From Desulfonema magnum (lineage in GTDB: Bacteria > Desulfobacterota > Desulfobacteria > Desulfobacterales > 4be13), in contig NZ_CP061800.1 in assembly GCF_017377395.1 (NCBI RefSeq), forward strand, positions 2,790,001 to 2,854,000: 64,000 bases of DNA, read 5' to 3'. Made by a program: the position numbers and the translations under genes. Shown in pieces: positions 52,975 through 62,845 of this stretch. The number at the start of each line of letters is the position of its first letter. The stretch's first letter is position 1. The notes beneath the pieces were generated by a model, which did not search any database, was not told the origin of the DNA, and worked only from the letters and a program-made list of their open reading frames with translations.

Positions 52975-54526
52975 TAAATCTGATCTCCTTTAAATTCAAA
53001 AGATAACCGCTTGCCGAAAGCGGACTCCCGGCAACGCGTTTATGAACAGCTATAATTGTGGGGCGAATGTAAATCGGCATCATGTAATACTGATGATAAA
53101 GATATTTCTCCATCTCTTTCAGTGACTGCTCCGTCATTTTCAAATTTTTCTGTTTTGCAGCCAGAAAGAACATTTCATCGGCTTTGGGGTCCGGCAATAT
53201 CCAGCGATATCCTCCCCGAGAAACAAAATTTTCTCCGAAGTGAGTTGCCACGGAGTTGGTGTAAATTCCGGAATGCATGATATTGATGTCCCAGATTTCG
53301 TTTTCCATGGGCTTTTCCGGCCCCCTGCCCTGTTTAATAAAGTGTTTATAAAATTCATAACGGCTGCGATATTCCTGAAAGTGCGCCCTGACCCCACCCT
53401 CTTCAAGCATGGCACCAATGGCGTAGGCCATTTTTTTTTCGCTGGCAAAATATCCGATGGTGATGGAAAGCGAATGATTGGTGTCATAGCCCGCGGCGCG
53501 AAGCAATTCTTTGGCGTTTTCAGGCTCATAAGGATAAGGCTGAAGATTTTCTTCTTTGTCGAATAATGGAAAAATAAAGGGCGTCATCCGGGCCGTTTGG
53601 TGAGAGATGTATTTTAAAAGTGTTCTCCGATCTATAAGCAGATTAAGGGCTTTGCGAATTCTGATGTCCCGCAGCGGGCTGTTCGGTTTTCTCATGTTGA
53701 ACACGGAATTAAAGCAACTGAGAGGCCTTTTGACAGCCATATGAATATCAGAGGATTGTGCCATAATATGGATCATTGAAGGCATTACCGCGTCAAATAT
53801 ATCTGCCTGGCCCTGTTTCATAAGATGATGCGCGGCTATAGTATCATATTTTTTAGCGCCGTACATTATGACAGTGTTTATTCCCGGTCGGTCTTCCTGC
53901 CAGTATGAAGGATTTTTCTCAAGAATAGCGGTTCCGGTCTCTTCCGATAGCTGTCTGAGTATATACGGACCGGTTCCCCAGGGGCCCGCCTTCAGCATGT
54001 TGCCTTGGTTTCCAGGAGGATAGATCCCTTTTGAATGCTTAAAATAACCCTTTGAATATATGTAAAAAGAGCGCAGATAAACAAGAATCAGACCCGTCAG
54101 ACCGTTATCTTTAAATTGTATTTTCAGATGATAAGGGGACATTGCTTCTATATTTTTAACCCCCATACGCATATCTATCGTGAAATAGGGGCTGGCAGTG
54201 CGCTGATAAGCATCCCAGTTCATAATGACTGATGAAGCGTCGAAACAGGTTCCGTCCTGGAACACAACGTTTTTTCTGAGATACACATCCATATAAGTAT
54301 CATATATCTGATAAGATTCAGCCAGGCAGGGAATAAAGTTGTTTTGGTTATCCACATAAATCAGCGGTTCAACAACCTGATTGCCTATCACCCAGGGCAT
54401 GGCAACATGGCAGATAACCCTTAGCATGTCCGATTCGGCTCCCCATAAGATCGCAGGAAAATTTATAAGAAAGATTCCCAAAAAAAGCAGCTTTTTTTTC
54501 CAAAATAATACGGTAAATGGATGCAT
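52961..54526 (-). CDS. periplasmic solute-binding protein, family 5 (peptide/nickel type)
   Basis: A 521-residue SBP_bac_5 protein. The start at 54526 gives a signal peptide (MHPFTVLFWKKKLLFLGIFL, then INFPAILWGA); the frame's TTG/ATG further out at 54628 lacks one. Landmarks are LAESYQIYDTYMDVYLRKNV, FQDGTCFDASSVIMNWD, GTGPYILRQL and IRIRKALNLLIDRRTLLKY, the family's C-terminal lobe motif. Such proteins bind peptides, nickel chelates or other ligands. No ABC permease is near; instead the gene overlaps the hybrid kinase, so the protein probably presents a ligand to that sensor rather than to a transporter. Confidence 0.88.
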   Translation of the reverse strand: MHPFTVLFWKKKLLFLGIFLINFPAILWGAESDMLRVICHVAMPWVIGNQVVEPLIYVDNQNNFIPCLAESYQIYDTYMDVYLRKNVVFQDGTCFDASSVIMNWDAYQRTASPYFTIDMRMGVKNIEAMSPYHLKIQFKDNGLTGLILVYLRSFYIYSKGYFKHSKGIYPPGNQGNMLKAGPWGTGPYILRQLSEETGTAILEKNPSYWQEDRPGINTVIMYGAKKYDTIAAHHLMKQGQADIFDAVMPSMIHIMAQSSDIHMAVKRPLSCFNSVFNMRKPNSPLRDIRIRKALNLLIDRRTLLKYISHQTARMTPFIFPLFDKEENLQPYPYEPENAKELLRAAGYDTNHSLSITIGYFASEKKMAYAIGAMLEEGGVRAHFQEYRSRYEFYKHFIKQGRGPEKPMENEIWDINIMHSGIYTNSVATHFGENFVSRGGYRWILPDPKADEMFFLAAKQKNLKMTEQSLKEMEKYLYHQYYMMPIYIRPTIIAVHKRVAGSPLSASGYLLNLKEIRFNGTP

Positions 54527-54704
54527 GAATATTATTTTTTTATTAATACAGTAAATTATAAAATTCTTAACCTTGCTGTCACTTGCCAGGCTACTTTCCC
54601 TTGTTTTCAAATCCTGATGTGGGAACATACCTGCTTATCCCCTTGTTTTCCATTGGCCTTCTTGTTCACAAACTCCGATCTGAAATATATTTTCATTGCT
54701 TATA

Positions 54705-54747
54705 CTCGATTTGTCCGAATCGGATCAGAAAACTTGATCATCGAGTT
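54705..54747. repeat. short copy of the ACTTGATCATCGAGT family
   Basis: CTCGATTTGTCCGAATCGGA then TCAGAAAACTTGATCATCGA. The rest of 54629-55326 is AT-rich with no gene apart from the hairpin at 55074. Confidence 0.7.
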
Positions 54748-55073
54748 ATAATCGGCTAAAATTATAACAAATGAATATCATTTATTCAAGTTGGAATGCT
54801 CAGAAAACATATTAACGCTTAAAAAAAAAGAATATACAACAGACTTTAAAAGATATGCTCACGGACTTTATACATAAAAAAAATATACACCTTCCTCATT
54901 TACTTGACAACACTGTTTTTGTGATTTAGATTTCTCAGATTCGTAATATAAAACAAGTTATGGTTTACGAATCATCCTGATATTCCCTCATCTGAGTAAT
55001 CGGCTGTCAGATTTCAGCTATATGGTCTCAGAATAAGTACTTAACCATAAGTTTTCGATATTAGCCTGGGAAA

Positions 55074-55130
55074 GAAACCCGGCTTTTTTCCGGAATGATC
55101 AGCCTCCGCTGAAGGAAAAAGCCGGGTTTC
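55074..55130. repeat. GAAACCCGGC hairpin family member
   Basis: GAAACCCGGCTTTTTTCC ... GGAAAAAGCCGGGTTTC around GGAATGATCAGCCTCCGC. It lies in the gap before mobB. Confidence 0.75.
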
Positions 55131-55326
55131 TCCGCGGTTCACGGAAAAAAGATGTATCAAAAACTTTTGATCAGGTACTTATCATGACAGAGCAGTGTTT
55201 CGCCCAGGAAGTGGGAGAATGAAAGCTGTGGAAATATGTATCCGATAACTATTAAAATTGAAGGATATTTTTAGGTATTCGTAAACTGTTTGTTCTTAAA
55301 ACGTAAACTTAACAGAGGTAATTTAA

Positions 55327-55815
55327 ATGCCGCCGATTATTTCCATTGTGGGGAAATCCCAGTCAGGTAAGACCACGCTCATTGAAAAACTGATTCCCGA
55401 ATTAAAGAAGCGAGGATACGGGATTGGTATTATAAAACATGCTTCTCATAAATTTGATATTGACAAGAAAGGGAAAGACAGTTGGCGTCATAAGGCAGCC
55501 GGGGCAGATACAGTCATTGTCGCTTCCCCCGGTGCCATTGCAATGGTAAAGGATCATCATTCCGAAAGTCTGGAACACCTTGAAATGTATTTTCAGGATA
55601 TGGACATTGTTATCACCGAAGGGTATAAAAAAAAAGACAAACCTAAAATAGAGGTTTTTCGTGCGGCCGCACATAAAGAACTCCTCTGTAGGAATGATAA
55701 AACGCTGGTCGCCCTTGTTACAGATACAGACGCTGATCTGAATGTGCCGCGCTTCAGACTGGAAGAAATTGAAAAATTGGCTGACTTTATAGAAAAAGAA
55801 TATATTAAGGGTTAA
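55327..55815 (+). CDS. mobB: molybdopterin-guanine dinucleotide biosynthesis protein MobB
   Basis: A 162-residue P-loop GTPase of the MobB family. It has IISIVGKSQSGKTTLIEKLI (Walker A), then IGIIKHASHKFDIDKKGKDS, the conserved 'viKH..H..d.D..GkDs.rh..AGA' block, and DIVITEGYKKKDKPKIEVFR. MobB aids MobA in making the bis-MGD cofactor of formate dehydrogenases and related molybdenum/tungsten enzymes. Formate dehydrogenases are typical selenoproteins in this group of bacteria. mobA is not adjacent. The ATG follows AGAGGTAATTTAA. Confidence 0.93.
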   Translation: MPPIISIVGKSQSGKTTLIEKLIPELKKRGYGIGIIKHASHKFDIDKKGKDSWRHKAAGADTVIVASPGAIAMVKDHHSESLEHLEMYFQDMDIVITEGYKKKDKPKIEVFRAAAHKELLCRNDKTLVALVTDTDADLNVPRFRLEEIEKLADFIEKEYIKG

Positions 55816-55858
55816 GTGTCAGGTGATTTTTGGAAGAGAAAATACCGTCTTTTCCATC

Positions 55859-56379
55859 TGATCGCAGACTGATAAATTCGGAGTGCAAAAATTTTATTTT
55901 TGCGTTCCCATCTGTTCGTAGATTTATAAATCCGGAGTGCAAAAATTTTATTTTTGCGTTCCCATCTGTTCGTAGATTTATAAATCCGGAGTGCAAAAAT
56001 TTTATTTTTGCGTTCCCATCTGTTCGTAGATTTATAAATCCGGAGTGCAAAAATTTTATTTTTGCGTTCCCATCTGTTCGTAGATTTATAAATCCGGAGT
56101 GCAAAAATTTTATTTTTGCGTTCCTATCCGGTCGTAGATTTATAAATCCGGAGTGCAAAAATTTTATTTTTGCGTTCCCATCTGTTCGTAGATTTATAAA
56201 TCCGGAGTGCAAAAATTTTATTTTTGCGTTCCCATCTGTTCGTAGATTTATAAATCCGGAGTGCAAAAATTTTATTTTTGCGTTCCCATCTGTTCGTAGA
56301 TTTATAAATCCGGAGTGCAAAAATTTTATTTTTGCGTTCCCATCTGTTCGTAGATTTATAAATCCGGAGTGCAAAAATT
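55859..56379. repeat. 54-bp tandem repeat array
   Basis: About ten units of CGTTCCCATCTGTTCGTAGA then TTTATAAATCCGGAGTGCAA and AAATTTTATTTTTG. Units are almost identical; one has TCCTATCCGGTCG. The period of 54 keeps long frames open on both strands, which are not taken as genes. The array resumes after the MITE at 56687-56775. Each unit contains the TCCGGAGTGCAAAAA motif of 25936. Confidence 0.95.
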
Positions 56380-56686
56380 GGCATCCTTCATATTTGCCCA
56401 AAAGTACTTTACACTTTTGGTGATTTGAAAAAAAGTCCATTTTTTTTCAATCTACAAATTTTGTAGCTAAATAAAAGTAATATTTACAAATAGATATTGT
56501 AAAATCTACAAATTTTGTAGTTTTTTACACACTTCAAACATGATTAGCTAAAATTAACTACAAAATTTGTAGTTTTTTTTGTAATAGGTTGTTTATATTA
56601 TAAAAATAATCAAAATTATCATGAATTAAAAAAAACATAAAAAATTCATTTTAGCTGAAAGTGTAAACTACTAAATGAAGGATGCC
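56380..56686. mobile_element. 307-bp AT-rich MITE with 8-bp target duplication
   Basis: Ends GGCATCCTTCAT (left) and ATGAAGGATGCC (right), extending to a looser inverted match through TTTACACTTT. CAAAAATT is duplicated at 56372-56379 and 56687-56694, and removing the element restores the 54-bp array. The interior has three copies of CTACAAATTTTGTAG-type palindromes and no gene. Related single ends lie near 12900, 14366 and 39325. Confidence 0.92.
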
Positions 56687-56828
56687 CAAAAATTTTATTT
56701 TTGCGTTCCCATCTGTTCGTAGATTTATAAATCCGGAGTGCAAAAATTTTATTTTTGCATTTCCATCTGTTCGGAAAAAATTTTAAAATCTGCTGATTCC
56801 GGATAAAAACAGCAATTATCGAAATTTT

Positions 56829-57509
56829 ATGAGGAAAGTTTTTCATATAATATCACATATCCCTCTTTTTGAAGGGCTTCCTGAAAACCAGTTGCAGGAA
56901 ATCGAAAAAATTGCTGTTGACAGGTACTTCAAGAAAGGTGAAATCATATTTTCAGAAGGCGATGAAGGCAGCGGTTTTTTTGTTGTTGCTGACGGTAAAG
57001 TAAAAATTTTCAAAGTTTCTTCGGAAGGAAAAGAACAGATTCTCCATATCTTCGGTGCAGGAGAGCCTTTTGGCGAAGTCCCGGTTTTTAGCGGGCAGTC
57101 CTTTCCGGCAAATGCGGAAGCCATCGCAAAAACGCATCTTGTCTTTTTTCCCAGAACTGCTTTTACCGAGCTTATCATTAATAACCCGTCGCTCGCTCTG
57201 AATATGCTTGCGGTTTTGTCAATGCGGCTTCGCCAGTTTACGATTCAGATAGAAAATCTTTCCTTAAAAGAGGTTCCGAATCGTCTCGCTGCTTATCTTG
57301 TGTATCTTGCAGATGAACAGGGGACTCCGGATGCTGTGACTTTAAATATTTCAAAAGGACAACTGGCAAGTCTTTTAGGCACAATTCCGGAAACCCTGTC
57401 ACGAACTTTCGCAAAAATGACAGATCAGGAGCTGATTGAAGTCAATGGCCGCAATATCAGGCTGACCCGTCGAAAAAATCTGGAAGCGCTTGCAGAACAA
57501 GGAACCTGA
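56829..57509 (+). CDS. Crp/Fnr-family transcriptional regulator
   Basis: A 226-residue regulator. The cyclic-nucleotide-binding jelly roll (about 8-125) includes FKKGEIIFSEGDEGSGFFVV and GEPFGEVPVFSGQSFPANAE. A long dimer helix (LNMLAVLSMRLRQFTIQIEN) and a winged helix (ISKGQLASLLGTIPETLSRT FAKM region) follow. The phosphate-cassette Arg of true cAMP binders is not in the usual R-S/T-A form (FPANAEA here). There is no N-terminal Cys cluster, so it is not an FNR-type Fe-S sensor. The ligand is unknown. The upstream region is part of the 54-bp repeat. Confidence 0.9.
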   Translation: MRKVFHIISHIPLFEGLPENQLQEIEKIAVDRYFKKGEIIFSEGDEGSGFFVVADGKVKIFKVSSEGKEQILHIFGAGEPFGEVPVFSGQSFPANAEAIAKTHLVFFPRTAFTELIINNPSLALNMLAVLSMRLRQFTIQIENLSLKEVPNRLAAYLVYLADEQGTPDAVTLNISKGQLASLLGTIPETLSRTFAKMTDQELIEVNGRNIRLTRRKNLEALAEQGT

Positions 57510-57750
57510 GCATTTTTGATCTGCCTCATGTCAGTCGGAGAAAACAACAAAACAATAAAGCTGGTAAAATGTGGGGTTTCACAATATCTTTATTTCCTTA
57601 TACACTTTCTCATTTTTTATGGCATTTGCTGTTTCATTTGCGAGATAAGTACCCGGTCAAAAATTTTTTATACATCTCTGCCCCGGATTTTTTCTGATCT
57701 CATTTGCCTGACCGGCGATGTTGTTTTTTACCTATTCCGGGGTGAAAGCC

Positions 57751-59455
57751 CATAGGTGTAAAGTTAAGGATACTTAACTAACCTGCTAACGGTATGATTT
57801 CAAAAAATAAATTCACATTTATCAGATTGAAAAGACGGAAAGACAGAGGCATGCCTTTACCCGGCTGCCCGAGTTCCGAGAGGTTTACCTTTACATATTT
57901 ATAGTTTTCAAGAACTGCTCCGTCGATAAGTACATCAAGGGAGTTTTTTCTGCTTTTCTGCCTCTCTTTCCGGCATGTGTCAGTTATTTTTGCTATCATT
58001 TTCCTGACATGTTTTGCCGCTTTGTCAGCAGAATCCGAAAGCAGCACTGTCAGACCGGCTATGTTTCTTCTGAAATATTTCACTGTCTTGTCAATACTTA
58101 CCTCTTCGCCGAGTATCCGCCATGCCTCTGATCTGGCATTCGAATAACAGTAGGATATGAACATCACAACTATCGCTTTTCCCAATACTTCGCACCTGAG
58201 CCTGTCCTCATTGTTTCTTACTTCTGTTTTATGAATGTTCAATACCGATTTAAACTGTTTGAAAAATAATTCCACAGACCATCTGATCGGATAAAATGCA
58301 AGGATGGTTCTCACATCCTCCGTTTTCTCAGCAGGAATATTTGTCATCATAAAGTTCCACTCACACAGTCGCAGTGATTCTTTCTTGGGGGTTCTTCCTT
58401 TCTTTTTGGCATTCTGACACATTTTTCTCCGTTTTTTGTTTGCAACTTCTTCCGGAACTCTGACTGCGAAAAAGCGTATCTTTATCTTTTTCTCTTTGTT
58501 TCCCGTATAACATTCGAATTCAAATATTGTCTCATTGCCGTTCAGCTTTTTCAATATCTCCGAGATTCCGATTCTCTCATATTCTTCCCCTTTCTTTATA
58601 TACAGACCGATTCCGGAATAATTAAAACGGGATATGAAAAAGGCTTCTTTGTCATCAGTTATTTTCAGCATGTCCGCAATTGAATATCCCAGATCGAAAA
58701 TAAGCAGATCATCCGCGCTGATCTGATCGCCCAGTGTCTTCGAATAACTCTGATCGTTACACGTTTGTTTTTTTATATCAAACAGCTGAATCACTCCGGT
58801 TTTGTAATCATACATTAACTGAACTTTGCAACCCGCAATGTTATATCCCGGAAATGCGGATTTCAGGCCCGGGGGCAGCTCCCATGACGAACTGTCAATA
58901 ATATTCACTCTGCCGAACTGATTTAATACGTCAATATTGATATTATGTCCGTTTTCAGTCGCCGTTCTGAAAAAAAATGAAAAAACTTCTGTCAGAAAAT
59001 CAATGGCATACTGATTAAAACGGTCATTTATTCCCGCCCTTGAAATACATTCGGACAGATTTTCCGCTATGGCACCCAGAGTTATTGTGGTCGTTGTCAG
59101 CGAACCGAAAGTCAGCGATATGAAAAATTCGAATGCGTCCAATTTCCGTTTTCTCTTTATGAAACCGGTTTTTTCAGCTATTTTTCTGATCTTTCCTTTT
59201 TTGAAAAACTTTTTAACTGTTCTGACATCAATTTTAATCTGTTTATTTATCATTGCACAGTCCTCCCAAATATGATCTTATGAGATTGTCGGATATTTTG
59301 TTTTTTTCACACAGTCCGGAATATCAGCATGTGCTGAGAGATGCAATGAAAAAGTAATTTGCGACACGGCATTTCTTGCATTTTATTTAAACAACAACCA
59401 TATGTTATAAAAGGATATTTTTACAATTCAGCAGTTCCTTAACTTTACACCTATG
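57751..59455 (-). mobile_element. IS4-family insertion sequence (1705 bp) with 10-bp target duplication
   Basis: Perfect 19-bp ends CATAGGTGTAAAGTTAAGG, flanked by GGTGAAAGCC at 57741-57750 and 59456-59465. Length, ends and a 10-bp duplication fit IS4. The exact duplication shows a recent insertion. The interrupted DNA (57516-57740 and 59466-59620) has no convincing gene; a small frame MICLMSVGENN... before it is not supported. Confidence 0.94.
57778..59253 (-). CDS. IS4-family transposase
   Basis: A 491-residue DDE transposase. The first Asp is in VNIIDSSSWELP, the second in DLLIFDLGYS, and the catalytic Glu in AFYPIRWSVELFFKQFKS, the Y-(2)-R-(3)-E-(6)-K signature of IS4. The insertion-domain beta strands lie between the second Asp and Glu. 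GGGAGGACTGTGCA precedes the ATG. The frame is intact, so the element may be active. Confidence 0.95.
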   Translation of the reverse strand: MINKQIKIDVRTVKKFFKKGKIRKIAEKTGFIKRKRKLDAFEFFISLTFGSLTTTTITLGAIAENLSECISRAGINDRFNQYAIDFLTEVFSFFFRTATENGHNINIDVLNQFGRVNIIDSSSWELPPGLKSAFPGYNIAGCKVQLMYDYKTGVIQLFDIKKQTCNDQSYSKTLGDQISADDLLIFDLGYSIADMLKITDDKEAFFISRFNYSGIGLYIKKGEEYERIGISEILKKLNGNETIFEFECYTGNKEKKIKIRFFAVRVPEEVANKKRRKMCQNAKKKGRTPKKESLRLCEWNFMMTNIPAEKTEDVRTILAFYPIRWSVELFFKQFKSVLNIHKTEVRNNEDRLRCEVLGKAIVVMFISYCYSNARSEAWRILGEEVSIDKTVKYFRRNIAGLTVLLSDSADKAAKHVRKMIAKITDTCRKERQKSRKNSLDVLIDGAVLENYKYVKVNLSELGQPGKGMPLSFRLFNLINVNLFFEIIPLAG

Positions 59456-59525
59456 GGTGAAAGCCTCCCCAAATTTTTTTTCAATCATTTCATACTCTCC
59501 TGTTACAGTTTTGTCAGAAATTGCA

Positions 59526-59545
59526 AAAAAGGCTCACAGAGCCTT
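59526..59545. terminator. possible terminator hairpin
   Basis: AAAGGCTC-ACA-GAGCCTTT after an A-run, in the gap between the IS4 element and the PKD protein gene. Confidence 0.5.
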
Positions 59546-59618
59546 TGAGACCGAAGGGTAAAAATACCATATAACACCATGAAGAGGCAAGGTAAAAGAG
59601 TTTTTCAGCAGATGTTGT

Positions 59619-59781
59619 CTTAATCCAAACGGGCCGTGATTAGAGCCATCTGACAAAAAAAGGAGTGCTAAACTTACAGATTGGCAACTTTTGCTAAAAT
59701 GTAATTTCAGCACTCCTTTTCTTCATCTAATCCAAGATTGCTAAAATGTAATTTCAGCACTCCTTTCCTTCATCTAATCCA
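59619..59781. repeat. duplicated 3' end of the PKD/rhodanese gene
   Basis: TTGCTAAAATGTAATTTCAG then CACTCCTTTTCTTCATCTAA and TCCAA occurs at 59691 and again at 59738. A third, diverged piece, TTAATCCAAACGGGCCGTGA at 59619, reads on the complement as LITARLD-stop, like the gene's own IITRLD-stop end. It appears to be the debris of a duplicated gene tail, with an AGGAGTGCT / AGCACTCCT stem that may act as terminator. Confidence 0.75.
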
Positions 59782-62700
59782 AACGGGTTATGATTACGGC
59801 AATGCCCAAGAAAAATATGGCAACTAAACCGGAAACAGGAGAAAAATCCTGCGAGCTGTGACCTGCCGTGTCAACAAAACAACTGCTGCCACTGTCATCG
59901 TCATCATCGTCATCAACTGTTTCATTCTGATCGGTTTCGTCTGAAGGCGGTGCGGTCACGTCATTTACATTAACGACACTGTTATCTGTAGCCTGCAACC
60001 CGGCCTCATCCGTGACAGTGAGGCGAAAAGTCAGGGGGTCTCCGGCTGTTTCCACGTCCGGGACTGTGAAGCTCGGCTGAATAACCGAGGAGTCGGACAG
60101 TTCCGCAACCGTTCCATCAGTCTGTTCCCAAAGGTAGCTCAGTGCATCGCCGTCGGGATCATAGGAAGCGGAAGCATCAAGTGTGACCGTGTCCCCCTCG
60201 TCGGCTGTCTGATCAGAACCGGCATCGGCAACAGGCGGGGAGTTCAGCCCGGCGATGCTGACAACTGAGGTGGCCGCGGCCTGCGAGCCTGCCTCGTCCG
60301 TGACCGTCACACGGAATGTCAGCGTTTCTCCGGCCACGTCCACATCCGGTGCGGTGAAATTCGGACGGACAGCGGCCGCATCGGAGAGACTGACCTCCGT
60401 TCCGCCGGTCTGCTCCCAAAGATAACTGAGCGTCCCGCCGTCGGGATCATAGGAAGCGGAAGCATCAAGTGTGACCGTGTCTCCCTCGTCGGCTGTCTGA
60501 TCAGAACCGGCATCGGCAACAGGCGGGGAGTTCAGCCCGGCGATGCTGACAACTGAGGTGGCCGCGGCCTGCGAGCCTGCCTCGTCCGTGACCGTCACAC
60601 GGAATGTCAGCGTTTCTCCGGCCACGTCCACATCCGGTGCGGTGAAATTCGGACGGACAGCGGCCGCATCGGAGAGACTGACCTCCGTTCCGCCGGTCTG
60701 CTCCCAAAGATAATTGACCGTCCCGCCGTCGGGATCATAGGAAGCGGAAGCGTCCAGTGTGACCGTGTCCCCCTCGTCGGCAGTCTGGTCCGAACCGGCA
60801 TCGGCAACAGGCGGGGAGTTCAGCCCGGCGATGCTGACAACTGAGGTGGCCGCGGCCTGCGAGCCTGCCTCGTCCGTGACCGTCACACGGAATGTCAGCG
60901 TTTCTCCGGCGATTCCCACGTCCGGGGCGGTGAAACTCGGACGGACAGCGGCCGCATCGGAGAGACTGACCTCCGTTCCGCCGGTCTGCTCCCAAAGATA
61001 ACTGAGCGTCCCGCCGTCGGGATCGTAGGAACCGGAAGCGTCCAGTGTGACCGTGTCCCCCTCGTCGGCAGTCTGGTCCGAACCGGCATCGGCAACAGGC
61101 GGGGAGTTCAGCCCGGCGATGCTGACAACTGAGGTGGCCGCGGCCTGCGAGCCTGCCTCGTCCGTGACCGTCACACGGAATGTCAGCGTTTCTCCGGCGA
61201 TTCCCACGTCCGGGGCTGTGAAACTCGGGTGAACAAGCGAGGGGTCAGACAGTTCCACGGAGATACCGCCGGTCTGTTCCCAAAAATAGCTGAGACTTCC
61301 GTCATTGGGATCATAAGAACCAGAAGCATCGAGCGTGACCGTGGCTCCTTCGTCAGCCACCTGATCCGAGCCGGCATCTGCAATGGGAGGTTCCTCCTTC
61401 TCTGTCACGGTGATATTGACAGATGCAGTCACAGTATCTCCATTCGTGTCTGCGACAGTCACTTTAACAGCATATGTGCCTGGATCAGAATAGGTGTAGG
61501 TCAGACTTTCGCCGTCACCAGGTATTGATCCGTCATCAAAATCCCATGTATAAATGTAAGGTTCAGCTCCGCCGCTTGCAGTGGCTGTAAAATCAACATT
61601 CAGCGGTGCATAACCCGTGGTCTGAATTACGGAAAGAGAAATCGTCAGCGGGGCTGCGATATCTGTCTGAACGCTGTCCGAGTAAAGCGTGTCACCATTT
61701 GTTCTGACGACAGTGAGGCGGTAATAGGAGGTTCCCGTAAGCGGTGTTTCATCATTGTAGTTTGTGACGGTTACATCATCCTCACTCCATATATCCTCAT
61801 CATCCGGGTACTCAGGAGCTGGCGAGGTATTTCTGAGAAGTATGTAGGATTCAAAAGATGTTCCTGTATATTGAGACCAATTTAAAGAAACGCTTCCGTC
61901 CGCATTCATCGCAGCGGACAGCATGGGAGCCTCATCACTACAGGTCATAATTTCCCATTCCCAATTGCCCATGCCTCCGATATCATAGACATCGGTAAAA
62001 CCTTTGGCATCGAGGAACTCAGCAGCCAGGGAACTCCGCCTTCCGGTTCTGCAAATGACAAGAATACCGGTGTCACCGGGCAGTTCCTGATACTTTTCCT
62101 GAAACACTCCCGAATCCCAGGGATAGTTAAGAGAATCAGGAATATGGCCGTATTCACCGCACAACTCATCCGGTTCCCTCACGTCAACAAGCATCAGGTT
62201 TTCATTCGTATCAATCATGTCTTTTGCTTCCTGCGGCGTAAGACGGGTAACACCTGATGTATGAGTAATATTGACAACACATTCGTCCGTGGATTGCAGT
62301 CCCTCCTGGTCTGTGACCGTCAGCTTAAAAGTCAGTGAATCTCCATCCGGAGATACATCCGGGGCAGTAAAAAAAGGCTGAACAGCCCCCGCGTCCGAAA
62401 GCATTACCGGAATGCCAAAAGTCTGAGTCCATTCATAAGAGACAATATTCTTATCCGGATCATCGGATTCGGAGCCGTCCAAAGTAACAATATCGCCTTC
62501 ACCGACCACCAGATCATGCCCCGCGTCAGCTTCGGGAGAGGCGTTTTCATAAGTTACACTTGTAATAGAATAGTTGCTCTCTTGCAGCGCACTTCTCATT
62601 TGTTCGACATTCGTTATCGCATCGTCAAAAACTACGTCAGCAGTAAGATTCCTTGTGTTAATAACCGCATCTGTCACGCCATTAATACCCTCAAGGATAG

Positions 62701-62845
62701 ACCTTATCCTGGTTGATGCTCCTCAGCCGCCGCATTCGGGAATAACAAGATGTACTGTTCTCTCGGCTGCCAATGCTGACTCCCAGGCAATAAGGCAGAA
62801 AAAAACTGTGAGCAGAAAAAGCAACAATGTCCTTGATTTGTTCAT
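59774..62845 (-). CDS. putative selenoprotein: HMA domain (C-G-G-Sec), rhodanese, FN3 and PKD repeats, exported
   Basis: Read through TGA at 62723-62725, the frame runs from ATG 62845 (GGAGG 7 nt upstream) to 59774, 1023 residues. A signal peptide (LLLFLLTVFFCLIAWESALA) is followed by a heavy-metal-associated domain: TVHLVIPECGG-U41-GASTRIRSILEGINGV, with the CxxC as Cys38-x-x-Sec41. Then come a PKD-like domain (about 102-194), a rhodanese domain (about 200-300, Cys in ILVICRTGRRSS), an FN3-like domain, a PKD domain and five 96-residue PKD-like repeats. The tail has an Asp run, a CFVDTA motif and a membrane segment ending TRLD, a sorting-signal layout. If TGA means stop, a downstream start would lose the metal motif and signal peptide. 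Likely cell-surface metal or sulfur chemistry. Confidence 0.82.
59960..61390. repeat. 288-bp tandem repeats coding for PKD-like domains
   Basis: GGCGGGGAGTTCAGCCCGGC recurs at 60234, 60522, 60810 and 61098, exactly 288 bp apart. The central units are nearly identical; the outer ones diverge. Confidence 0.92.
62694..62710 (-). promoter_or_regulatory. candidate bacterial SECIS hairpin
   Basis: On the coding strand AGGATA-AGGTC-TATCCT folds into a 6-bp stem with the loop AGGUC, beginning 12 nt after the UGA. The loop segment AGGUCU and its distance from UGA (19th nt here) match the E. coli fdhF SECIS (18th nt), which SelB recognises. Confidence 0.72.

Noticed and set aside
55805-56440. Possible CRISPR array or repeat protein genes on both strands
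   Set aside because: The 54-bp units are contiguous with no variable spacers, and the open frames on both strands follow from the period being a multiple of 3. No ribosome site or cas gene.
57516-57755. 79-codon frame after the Crp/Fnr gene
   Set aside because: No ribosome site, low-complexity hydrophobic sequence, ends in the IS4 element; possibly chance.
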